A stretch of DNA of 64,000 nucleotides, taken from NCBI RefSeq assembly GCF_014204985.1, contig NZ_JACHMP010000001.1:5084001-5148000 (forward strand). The letters run 5' to 3'. Position numbers and translations under genes: made by a program. The notes under the pieces are model-generated. The model did no database searches. It saw only the letters and a list, made by a program, of their open reading frames with translations, and had not been told where the DNA came from. Of this stretch, positions 18,703 through 25,623 are shown one piece after another (position 1 is the stretch's first letter; each line of letters starts with the position of its first letter). Source of the DNA: Streptosporangium becharense. GTDB taxonomy: Bacteria > Actinomycetota > Actinomycetes > Streptosporangiales > Streptosporangiaceae.

Positions 18703-18731
18703 GTGAACGCGTTCACAAGCGCCGATAGACT
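18703..18731 (+). promoter_or_regulatory. serA promoter region with palindrome GTGAACGCGTTCAC
   Basis: A perfect 14-bp palindrome (18703-18716) overlaps the -35 position (GTGAAC) for the -10-like TAGACT at 18726-18731, 17 bases away. The arrangement suggests a regulator acting at the serA promoter. The factor is unknown, and it is distinct from the TCTC/GAGA element just upstream. Confidence 0.45.
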
Positions 18732-18775
18732 ACGTGAGGTCCGTGCACCCTCACCGTCTCAGAAGGATCCAGCCT

Positions 18776-20365
18776 GTGAACAAGCCTGTCGTACTGGTCG
18801 CTGAGGAACTCTCCGAGGCCGGTCTCGCGGTCCTGGGTGCGGACTTCGACGTCCGCCACGCCGACGGAGCCGACCGCGCACAGTTCCTGCCCGCGCTCGC
18901 CGAGGCGGACGCGCTCATCGTGCGCAGCGCCACCCAGGTGGACGCCGAGGCGATCGCCCACGCACCCAAGCTGCGTGTTGTCGCCCGCGCCGGCGTCGGT
19001 CTGGACAACGTCGACGTGGAGGCCGCGACCAAGGCCGGCGTCATGGTGGTCAACGCGCCGACCTCCAACATCACCAGCGCCGCCGAGCACACCGTCGCCC
19101 TGATCCTCGCCTCCGCCCGCAACGTCGCGCAGGCGCACGCCGCGCTCAAGGGCGGCGAGTGGAAGCGCTCGAAGTACACCGGCGTGGAGCTCGACGGCAA
19201 GGTCGTCGCCATCCTCGGCCTCGGCAAGATCGGCCAGCTGGTCGCGCAGCGCCTGCAGCCGTTCGGCGTGGAGCTCATCGCCTACGACCCCTACCTGCAG
19301 CCGGCCCGCGCCGCCCAGATGGGCGTCCGCCTGGTCTCGCTGGAGGAGGCCCTGCGCGAGGCCGACTTCGTCACCGTGCACCTGCCCAAGTCCAAGGAGA
19401 CCATCGGCCTCATCGGTGACAAGGAACTGCACGCGGTCAAGCCGAGCGTCCGGCTGATCAACGTCGCCCGCGGCGGCATCATCGACGAGGGCGCCCTCTA
19501 CTCCGCGATCAAGGAGGGGCGGGTCGCCGGTGCCGGCATCGACGTGTTCCCGAAGGAGCCCGTGACCGACAGCCCGCTCTTCGAGCTCGACCAGGTCGTC
19601 GTCACCCCGCACCTGGGCGCCTCCACGCACGAGGCCCAGGAGAAGGCGGGCACGCAGGTCGCGCGGAGCGTGAAGCTCGCCCTCGCCGGGGAGTTCGTGC
19701 CGGACGCGGTCAACGTCCAGGGCGGCGCCGTCGCCGAGGACGTCAAGCCGGGCCTGCCGCTGGCCGAGAAGCTCGGCCGGGTGTTCACCGCCCTCGCCGG
19801 CGAGGTCGCCACCAAGCTCGACGTCGAGGTCCGCGGTGAGATCGCCTCCCAGGACGTCCGCGTGCTGGAGCTGGCGGCGCTCAAGGGCGTCTTCACCGAC
19901 GTGGTCGAGGACTCGGTCACCTACGTCAACGCCCCGCTGCTGGCCAAGGACCGCGGTGTCTCGGTCGACCTGGTCACCAGCCCCGACAGCCCCGACTGGC
20001 GCAACGTCGTGACCGTCCGCGGCGTGCTCGCCGACGGCCGCACGGTCTCGGTCTCCGGCACCCTGTCCGGGCCGCGGCAGGTCACGAAGATCGTCGAGGT
20101 CAACGGCTACCAGATGGAGATCGAGCCGACCGACCACCTGTCGTTCTTCGCCTACACCGACCGTCCCGGAATCGTCGGCGTGGTCGGCCGTATCCTCGGC
20201 GACCACTCCATCAACATCGCCTCGATGCAGGTGGCCCGCGACACCAAGGGCGGCAAGGCTCTGATCGCGCTGACCGTCGACACCGCCATCCCGGCCGAGG
20301 TGGTCGACCAGATCGGCGCCGAGATCGGCGCCGACAGCGGCCGTTCGGTCGACCTGACCGACTGA
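18776..20365 (+). CDS. serA: D-3-phosphoglycerate dehydrogenase
   Basis: The 529-residue enzyme oxidises 3-phosphoglycerate to 3-phosphohydroxypyruvate with NAD+, the first step of serine synthesis. The Rossmann motif is GLGKIG, catalytic Arg is in NVARGG, Glu in FPKEP and His in PHLGAST. The length and C-terminus mark the long actinobacterial type: an intervening domain about 320-450, then an ACT domain (FFAYTDRPGIVGVVGRIL) that mediates serine inhibition. The GTG at 18776 follows AGAAGGATCC. It is monocistronic, closed by an 18-bp hairpin. Confidence 0.97.
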   Translation: MNKPVVLVAEELSEAGLAVLGADFDVRHADGADRAQFLPALAEADALIVRSATQVDAEAIAHAPKLRVVARAGVGLDNVDVEAATKAGVMVVNAPTSNITSAAEHTVALILASARNVAQAHAALKGGEWKRSKYTGVELDGKVVAILGLGKIGQLVAQRLQPFGVELIAYDPYLQPARAAQMGVRLVSLEEALREADFVTVHLPKSKETIGLIGDKELHAVKPSVRLINVARGGIIDEGALYSAIKEGRVAGAGIDVFPKEPVTDSPLFELDQVVVTPHLGASTHEAQEKAGTQVARSVKLALAGEFVPDAVNVQGGAVAEDVKPGLPLAEKLGRVFTALAGEVATKLDVEVRGEIASQDVRVLELAALKGVFTDVVEDSVTYVNAPLLAKDRGVSVDLVTSPDSPDWRNVVTVRGVLADGRTVSVSGTLSGPRQVTKIVEVNGYQMEIEPTDHLSFFAYTDRPGIVGVVGRILGDHSINIASMQVARDTKGGKALIALTVDTAIPAEVVDQIGAEIGADSGRSVDLTD

Positions 20366-20398
20366 TCGGTCACCACCCGCTCACCGGCTGGTCACACC

Positions 20399-20438
20399 CG
20401 CGCGGCCGGCGTCCCGTTCCCGGGACGCCGGCCGCGCG
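20399..20438 (+). terminator. Terminator hairpin after serA
   Basis: A perfect 18-bp stem (CGCGCGGCCGGCGTCCCG, 20399-20416, with 20421-20438) has loop TTCC, 34 bases past the serA stop. It separates serA from the element and small ORF that follow. Confidence 0.85.
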
Positions 20439-20440
20439 TG

Positions 20441-20455
20441 TCTCATCATCTGAGA
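20441..20455. promoter_or_regulatory. Candidate NdgR operator upstream of the small ORF
   Basis: TCTCATCATCTGAGA, a perfect TCTC-N7-GAGA element, starts two bases after the serA terminator, so it cannot serve serA from upstream. A TAACGT -10-like box at 20495 lies 54 bases from its start, about one helical turn further than at ilvB and cimA. It therefore probably controls the transcript carrying the 40-codon ORF. Confidence 0.6.
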
Positions 20456-20693
20456 AATATGGACGGCGAGTGAGACGGCACCCGGATGGCGGGGTAACGT
20501 GGCAGGAGATCCGGTGGGTGCTCGCCACAGTCGCCCGCCGAGACGAGGCCCGACAGGTCAGCCCGGCGCCCCGCTCACCCGCGGCGCCCGCCGGCCCCGC
20601 CGCCGGTCCGCACCCAGGACCCGCACCCTGCCGGCCCGTTCCCGATCCGTGACCGGGGTCGGGGTGCAGTGCCCCGTCTTCCGCGCCGTCGAG

Positions 20694-20816
20694 ATGAGAG
20701 CCGTCATGTACGAGATGTACCCCTGGAACCGCACCGAGGACGCCGAGAACGAGGCCGCCGAGGCGCTGCAGATCGCCCTCGACCGCCGCGACAACGGCGG
20801 TGCCTTCGTCCGCTGA
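20694..20816 (+). CDS. Small acidic protein, 36-40 aa, unknown
   Basis: The ORF encodes MRAVMYEMYPWNRTEDAE and ends ALDRRDNGGAFVR. The composition (Glu/Asp-rich helix, a YPWN motif, no low-complexity Arg/Pro) differs sharply from the noise frames around it and looks like a selected protein. ATGs at 20694, 20706 and 20715 are alternative starts. The same frame is open back to a GTG at 20514 that has AGGAGA before it, but that extension is Arg/Pro-rich and unlikely to be protein. It stands between the serA terminator with its TCTC/GAGA element and the converging NlpC/P60 gene. The function is unknown. Confidence 0.55.
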   Translation: MRAVMYEMYPWNRTEDAENEAAEALQIALDRRDNGGAFVR

Positions 20817-20988
20817 CCTGTCGGCGGCACCCACCGGCCGGTCGGCGGTGACTTCCCACCCGCCGGCCCGGCGGTGACGCTCAGGCCCGGCCCAACGGCG
20901 GCTTCCCGTCCGCCGGCCCGATGGTGACGCCCGCCGACCGGCCCGGTGACGGCGGCGACGCCCCTCCACCGGACCGGTCGGCGGTTTC

Positions 20989-21867
20989 TCACGCGTCGGC
21001 CGGGTGCACGGTCGAGGAGGCCTCGTCCGTGCCGCCGTCCTCCTTCGCCCGTTTCGCTTCCTTCGCCTGCTGGGCCGCGCGCTTGACGCCGGCCGGGTCC
21101 GGACGCACGGCCCCGACGAAGGCCTGGCGGCGCCAGGAGCTCAGCTTCTCCTCCTTGACCACGTCGCCGGTGCGCGGGGCGTGCACCATGTGACCGGGTT
21201 TCGTGATCATGCCCACATGCCCGAGACCGCTGAAGAAGACGAGGTCGCCGGGCTTGAGGTCGTCCCAGGCGATCTTCTTGTCGAAGGCCCGGTACTGGTC
21301 GGCGGCGACGCGGGGCAGCGTGATCCCGGCGGCGCCGTAGGCGCGGAGCATCAGGCCGGAGCAGTCGAAGCCGCCCTTGCCGGTGCCGCCCCACACGTAG
21401 GGTGTGCCGCGCTGCGCCATGGCCCAGTCGATCGCCTTGCGCCAGGCGGGTCTGACGGTCCGGGCGGCGAGCGCCGCGAGTTTCGGGCCGCTGGCGGAGG
21501 CGAGTCTCGTGCCGCTGAGAGTGGCCGGGCCGGAGGCGGGGAGCGGCGCGGGGGCCGCGGCCGGGCCGGCGGCCTGGCCGGCGGGCAGGGCCTCGGGAGT
21601 GGCGGGCAGCACGGCGGGGGCGGCGGGCAGGGCCTCGGGAGTGGCGGGCAGCACGGCGGGGGCGGCGGGCGGAGCCGCGAGAACTGATGAGGCCGCGAGG
21701 GCTGATGGAGCCGCGAGGGCGGCGGGAGGAACCGCGGGCTTCGCGGACGGGGTCGTGGTGGCGGCCGCCGGTGCCGCGGTGGGGGTCGCGAGCACCGCGG
21801 CGCCGGCGACGATCATGGTCAGGACACGGGGGTGGTACGTCTTGCCGGACAGGATCGTTCCTTCCAT
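20989..21867 (-). CDS. Secreted NlpC/P60 peptidoglycan hydrolase
   Basis: A 292-residue protein with a signal sequence (KTYHPRVLTMIVAGAAVLATP...APAAA) and a long Ala/Pro linker. The C-terminal C40 peptidase domain carries the catalytic Cys in FDCSG and His in GHVGMI, with a further His in MVHAP. It would cut peptide stems of peptidoglycan. The linker includes two exact 14-residue repeats from a 42-bp DNA duplication. The ATG at 21867 abuts the riboswitch and lacks an SD. A GGAAGGA sits just inside, six bases before a CTG (21852), so translation may begin there. Expression is predicted to be shut off by c-di-AMP. Confidence 0.9.
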   Translation of the reverse strand: MEGTILSGKTYHPRVLTMIVAGAAVLATPTAAPAAATTTPSAKPAVPPAALAAPSALAASSVLAAPPAAPAVLPATPEALPAAPAVLPATPEALPAGQAAGPAAAPAPLPASGPATLSGTRLASASGPKLAALAARTVRPAWRKAIDWAMAQRGTPYVWGGTGKGGFDCSGLMLRAYGAAGITLPRVAADQYRAFDKKIAWDDLKPGDLVFFSGLGHVGMITKPGHMVHAPRTGDVVKEEKLSSWRRQAFVGAVRPDPAGVKRAAQQAKEAKRAKEDGGTDEASSTVHPADA

Positions 21868-21870
21868 AGG

Positions 21871-22085
21871 GCCGGCCGGGTGAGCTGTCGGGCTCGGACG
21901 TGGAAGCCGCCCTACGGCGCGGAAGGCGCCGATTCGCCCCGAGGGAGTCGGGGCGCCCGGAAGGGGGTCCGCGTTCCGCGGCGCGGAACGGGTTCCCGGG
22001 CACCCCGGCGGATCCCGAAAGTGGGTCCCCGGCTCCGTGCGGGTCGAAGAACGACAAGGGGGACGACCCGCACGGATTAGGCGTC
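21871..22085 (-). promoter_or_regulatory. Cyclic-di-AMP (ydaO/yuaA-type) riboswitch
   Basis: The leader of the NlpC/P60 gene carries the conserved ydaO blocks in order: GCCGGGGACCCA, GGGGCGAATC, GTAGGGC and GAGCCCGACAGCTCACCC. A perfect 12-bp hairpin (CCGTGCGGGTCG with CGACCCGCACGG) precedes the first block. A promoter on the same strand, TTGACC (22120-22115) 17 bases from GACACT (22097-22092), would start RNA at about 22085, exactly at the aptamer's 5' end. In actinomycetes this riboswitch class controls cell-wall hydrolase genes, with c-di-AMP lowering expression. Confidence 0.85.
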
Positions 22086-22224
22086 GATGTGAGTGTCCAG
22101 GACCTTAACGAACCGGTCAAAAGATCGCAAACAGGACAAAATCCCCATCGGGAAATCCATGAATGAATCGTCCGAGGAGTGAGATGGGTGTTCGATTGCC
22201 GAGACGGACCGGTAAGGTGCCTGC

Positions 22225-23271
22225 ATGGATTCGCGCAACATTCGCCTGGCGGTCATCCCCGGTGACGGGATCGGCGTCGAGGTCGTCACCGAGGGCTTGA
22301 AGGTTCTGGAAGCGGTCGGCACGAAGGTGGAGACCACCACGTACGACCTCGGTGCCAGGCGCTACCACGAGACCGGCGAAACCCTACCGGACGCCGTGCT
22401 CGACGAGCTGCGCGGCTACGACGCCATCCTGCTCGGCGCGGTCGGCGACCCCAGCGTCCCCCCGGGTGTCCTGGAGCGTGACCTGCTGCTCAGGCTCCGC
22501 TTCGAGCTCGACCACTACGTGAACCTCCGTCCGGTCAAGCTCTTCCCCGGCGTCGAGACCCCGCTCGGCCGGTCCCGTCCGGAGGACATCGACATGGTCG
22601 TGGTCCGCGAGGGCACCGAGGGGCCGTACGCCGGGGCGGGTGGCGCCATGCGCCGCGGCACGCCGCACGAGATCGCGACCCAGGAGTCGTTCAACACCGC
22701 GTACGGGGTCGAGCGGGTCGTGCGTTACGCCTTCGAGAAGGCGCTCGCCCGGCCCCGCAGGAAGCTGACGCTGGTCCACAAGACCAACGTCCTCACCTAC
22801 GCCGGTGACCTGTGGGCCCGCACCTTCGACCGTGTCAGCCTGGAGTACTCCGACGTCCAGACCGACTACTGCCACGTCGACGCGGCCTCGATGTTCTTCG
22901 TCACCCAGCCCGAGCGCTTCGACGTGATCGTCACCGACAACCTCTTCGGCGACATCCTGACCGACATCGGCGCGGCGATCGCCGGCGGCATCGGCCTGGC
23001 GGCCAGCGGCAACGTCAACCCCGACCGCACCGCGCCGAGCATGTTCGAGCCGGTCCACGGCAGCGCTCCCGACATCGCGGGCCAGGGCAAGGCCGACCCG
23101 ACCGCGACGATCCTGTCGGTCGCCATGCTCCTGGACCACCTGGGCCTGGCCGAGGAGGCCGCCCGGGTCGAGCAGGCCGTCGCGGACGACCTCGTCGAGC
23201 GGCAGACCGGCTGGGCCGGCCGGACCACCCACGAGATCGGCGACGACATCACCGCGCGAGTAGCCGGCTGA
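22225..23271 (+). CDS. leuB: 3-Isopropylmalate dehydrogenase
   Basis: The 348-residue enzyme carries out NAD+-dependent oxidative decarboxylation of 3-isopropylmalate in leucine synthesis. The N-terminus [15 protein letters not shown], the catalytic region ([24 protein letters not shown]) and the metal-binding [17 protein letters not shown] are all present. It is the short actinobacterial form. The ATG has an AAGGTG SD. It is divergent from the riboswitch-controlled hydrolase. No TCTC-N7-GAGA element was seen upstream, unlike leuC. A strong terminator separates it from ilvE. Confidence 0.96.
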   Translation: MDSRNIRLAVIPGDGIGVEVVTEGLKVLEAVGTKVETTTYDLGARRYHETGETLPDAVLDELRGYDAILLGAVGDPSVPPGVLERDLLLRLRFELDHYVNLRPVKLFPGVETPLGRSRPEDIDMVVVREGTEGPYAGAGGAMRRGTPHEIATQESFNTAYGVERVVRYAFEKALARPRRKLTLVHKTNVLTYAGDLWARTFDRVSLEYSDVQTDYCHVDAASMFFVTQPERFDVIVTDNLFGDILTDIGAAIAGGIGLAASGNVNPDRTAPSMFEPVHGSAPDIAGQGKADPTATILSVAMLLDHLGLAEEAARVEQAVADDLVERQTGWAGRTTHEIGDDITARVAG

Positions 23272-23294
23272 CCAGCCGCCTCCCGCACTGCTGA

Positions 23295-23328
23295 CGCGCC
23301 CGGCGGCTCCTCGGAGCCGCCGGGCGCG
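23295..23328 (+). terminator. Terminator hairpin after leuB
   Basis: A perfect 16-bp stem (CGCGCCCGGCGGCTCC, 23295-23310, with 23313-23328) with a minimal loop lies 23 bases past leuB. GTCGTCGTTTC follows. Confidence 0.8.
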
Positions 23329-23459
23329 TCGTCGTTTCACCCCCGGTCACCGTCACCAGGTACTGCCGGTTTTCGCCATAGATGCAGTAGTTTCCCGTTA
23401 CCCGGTCCGTCGCAGAATGGACTCAAGGGCAGCCCGACACCGAGAGAAGGATCTCCGTC

Positions 23460-24554
23460 ATGACCACCGCTCAGAAGCTCAGCTTCGACGTGCAGCTCTC
23501 CGACCACGCTCGCACCGCGGCCGAGCGCGAGCAGGTACTGGCGGATCCCGGGTTCGGCCAGGTCTTCACCGATCACATGATCTCGATCGACTACACGGAG
23601 GGAACGGGCTGGCACGACGCGCGCCTCATGCCGTACGGGCCGCTCAGCCTCGACCCGGCGACCTCGGTCTTCCACTACGCCCAGGAGCTCTTCGAGGGCA
23701 TGAAGGCCTACCGGCAGGAGAGCGGTGCCATCGCCACCTTCCGGCCGTACGCCAACGCCGCCCGCTTCAACCGCTCCGCCCTGCGGATGGCCATGCCGGA
23801 ACTGCCGGAGGAGACGTTCGTCGAGTCGCTGGAGGTCCTCGTCCAGACCGACCGCGAATGGGTGCCCACCACCCCCGGTCACAGCCTCTACCTGCGTCCC
23901 TTCATGATCGCCACGCAGCCGGCGCTCGGGGTGAACTACCCGTCCCGGACCTACAAGTACATGGTCATCGCCTCCCCGGCGGCGTCCTACTTCGGCGGCG
24001 GCAGGCCCGTGTCGGTCTGGCTGTCCACCGAGTACACCCGCGCCGCACCCGGCGGCACCGGGTACGCCAAGTGCGGCGGCAACTATGCCGCCGCGTTCGT
24101 GGCCCAGCGCCAGGCCGTCGAGCAGGGCTGTGACCAGGTGGTCTGGCTGGACGCCGGCGAGCACCGCTACGTCGAGGAGATGGGCGGGATGAACCTGTTC
24201 TTCGTCTACGGAGACCGGCTGCTGACCCCGGCCCTCACCGGCACGCTCCTGCCCGGCATCACCCGCGACTCGATCCTCGCCCTGGCCGGTGACCTCGGCC
24301 TCACCGCCGAGGAGGGACGTCTGTCGATCGAGGAGTGGCAGGAGGGCTGCGAGTCGGGTGCGCTCACCGAGGTCTTCGCCTGCGGCACCGCGGCGGTCGT
24401 CACCCCGGTCGGCTCGGTCAAGGGCGCCGACCGCGCCTGGACGATCGGCGACGGCACCCAGGGCCCCGTCACCACCAGGATCCGCGAGGAACTCGTCGGC
24501 ATCCAGTACGGCTCCCGCCCGGACTCGCGCGGCTGGGTGCACAAGATCTGCTGA
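23460..24554 (+). CDS. ilvE: Branched-chain amino acid aminotransferase
   Basis: A 364-residue PLP enzyme of fold type IV that performs the final transamination to valine, leucine and isoleucine. The family landmarks are FHYAQELFEGMKAYR, the YAKCGGNYAAAF region with the Schiff-base Lys, DAGEHRYVEEMGGMN and EVFACGTAAVVTPVG. The N-terminal extension and size fit the actinobacterial 360-370-residue group. The ATG follows GAGAAGGATCTCC. It is transcribed separately from leuB. No operator-like element is visible in the 130-base gap. Confidence 0.96.
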   Translation: MTTAQKLSFDVQLSDHARTAAEREQVLADPGFGQVFTDHMISIDYTEGTGWHDARLMPYGPLSLDPATSVFHYAQELFEGMKAYRQESGAIATFRPYANAARFNRSALRMAMPELPEETFVESLEVLVQTDREWVPTTPGHSLYLRPFMIATQPALGVNYPSRTYKYMVIASPAASYFGGGRPVSVWLSTEYTRAAPGGTGYAKCGGNYAAAFVAQRQAVEQGCDQVVWLDAGEHRYVEEMGGMNLFFVYGDRLLTPALTGTLLPGITRDSILALAGDLGLTAEEGRLSIEEWQEGCESGALTEVFACGTAAVVTPVGSVKGADRAWTIGDGTQGPVTTRIREELVGIQYGSRPDSRGWVHKIC

Positions 24555-24696
24555 TCCCCGTGGTCCGCACGGGGGCCACCGGTCCCCCCTGCGGACCCGC
24601 GTGATCTCCCGTGCGGACCCGCGTGATCCGTTGGTTCCCGCGGTGGACGCCCGGCCCGGCGGAGGCCGGCCGGGCGTCCACCGGAGGGCGTCCCCG

Positions 24697-25350
24697 TCAG
24701 TGCTTCCGGATCATGGTGAGGCCGTCGGCGATGGGCAGCATGATCGAGGTGACCCGGCCGTCGGTGCTGACCATGTCGTTGAACTCCCGCATGTGCCTGA
24801 CCGTGTCGTCGTCCCTGGTGGGGTCGGCGACGTGGCCGCTCCACAGGGTGTTGTCGACGAGGATCAGCCCGCCCGGGGCCAGGCGCGACATGAGGATCTC
24901 GTAGTAGACGGTGTAGTTGGCCTTGTCGGCGTCGATGAACGCCAGATCCACGGCCGGCTCCTCGGGCAGCTCCCGCAGTCGCTCGGCCGCCGGGCCGATC
25001 CGCAGTTCGACGCGGTCGGTCACCTCCGCCCTCTCCCAGTAGCGCCGGGCGATCGCCGTCCACTCCTCGTTCACGTCGAAGCACGTCAGCCTGCCGCCCG
25101 GGGCGAGCCCGCGGGCGAGGCAGATGGAGGAGTAACCGGTGAAGGTGCCCACCTCCACCGCGTTCGCGGCCCCGTGGATCTGGGCGATCATGGTGAGGAA
25201 GCGCCCCTGGTCGGGGGATATCTGCATGCCCGCGCTGTCGCCGGTCAGCTCGCGGGTCTCGACGGCGAGGGCGTCGAGCACGTCGTCGGGCAGGGTGGTG
25301 TGCGCGAGCATGTACTGTCCGACCGTGGGGTCGAGATAAGTCGCCTTCAT
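24697..25350 (-). CDS. SAM-dependent O-methyltransferase, class I metal-dependent type
   Basis: A 217-residue protein of the Methyltransf_3 (catechol/caffeoyl-CoA-like) family. It has the SAM motif VEVGTFTGYSSI, a second motif LTCFDVNEEW, the divalent-metal Asp in AFIDADKANY and the following LVDNTLWSG. The start at 25350 gives the usual MKATYLDPTVGQYM beginning; the frame upstream is Pro/Ala filler. It is divergent from the cimA leader. The substrate is unknown, and nothing ties it to branched-chain amino acids except position. Confidence 0.88.
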   Translation of the reverse strand: MKATYLDPTVGQYMLAHTTLPDDVLDALAVETRELTGDSAGMQISPDQGRFLTMIAQIHGAANAVEVGTFTGYSSICLARGLAPGGRLTCFDVNEEWTAIARRYWERAEVTDRVELRIGPAAERLRELPEEPAVDLAFIDADKANYTVYYEILMSRLAPGGLILVDNTLWSGHVADPTRDDDTVRHMREFNDMVSTDGRVTSIMLPIADGLTMIRKH

Positions 25351-25417
25351 ACCGCCATTCTCGCTGGCGGGAGCGCTGCCGGGGGCGGGATCCGCAGGCG
25401 TGTCGACACGCCCTTCG

Positions 25418-25432
25418 TCTCGCATCCCGAGA
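25418..25432. promoter_or_regulatory. Candidate NdgR operator upstream of cimA
   Basis: TCTCGCATCCCGAGA is a perfect TCTC-N7-GAGA match, 46 bases before the cimA leader peptide. It starts 44 bases before a -10-like CAGACT (25462), with GTGTCA at the -35 position. The geometry is nearly the same as at ilvB. Confidence 0.6.
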
Positions 25433-25477
25433 TCGATGTGTCAGATGGCGTCCACCTGTGGCAGACTGCCAGGCATC

Positions 25478-25519
25478 ATGTTCTACGGTCTGCTCATTAT
25501 CGGCAGGCGCGCTGGCTGA
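25478..25519 (+). CDS. cimA leader peptide, 13 aa
   Basis: A short ORF encoding MFYGLLIIGRRAG, with four consecutive Leu-Leu-Ile-Ile codons, lies upstream of the citramalate synthase gene. Its last codons form the 5' arm of a perfect 10-bp hairpin (GCGCGCTGGC, 25507-25516, with 25530-25539), and an intrinsic terminator follows. The ending RRAG echoes the RRRAGR of the ilvB leader, and the two leaders share hairpin placement. This is ribosome-mediated attenuation responding to Leu and Ile charging. Confidence 0.85.
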   Translation: MFYGLLIIGRRAG

Positions 25520-25541
25520 AAAGGACCCCGCCAGCGCGCAG

Positions 25542-25569
25542 ACCTCTCACGTCCGTGAGGGGTTTTTTT
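25542..25569 (+). terminator. cimA attenuator terminator
   Basis: ACCTCTCAC (25542-25550) pairs with GTGAGGGGT (25555-25563, one G-T wobble). It is followed by seven T residues at 25563-25569, an unusually clean intrinsic terminator for this GC-rich genome. It lies 55 bases before the cimA ATG, immediately after the leader-peptide hairpin. Confidence 0.9.
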
Positions 25570-25623
25570 GTTTCCGGAGCCGAAGAGCGCGCGGCGACCA
25601 CCACCCCGCAAAAGGAGATCGAC

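Noticed and set aside
24289..25623. Upstream extension of the cimA frame (would give 970 codons)
   Set aside because: It runs through the end of ilvE, antisense to the O-methyltransferase, and across the attenuator. The ATG at 25624 has a near-perfect SD and begins the family's conserved sequence.
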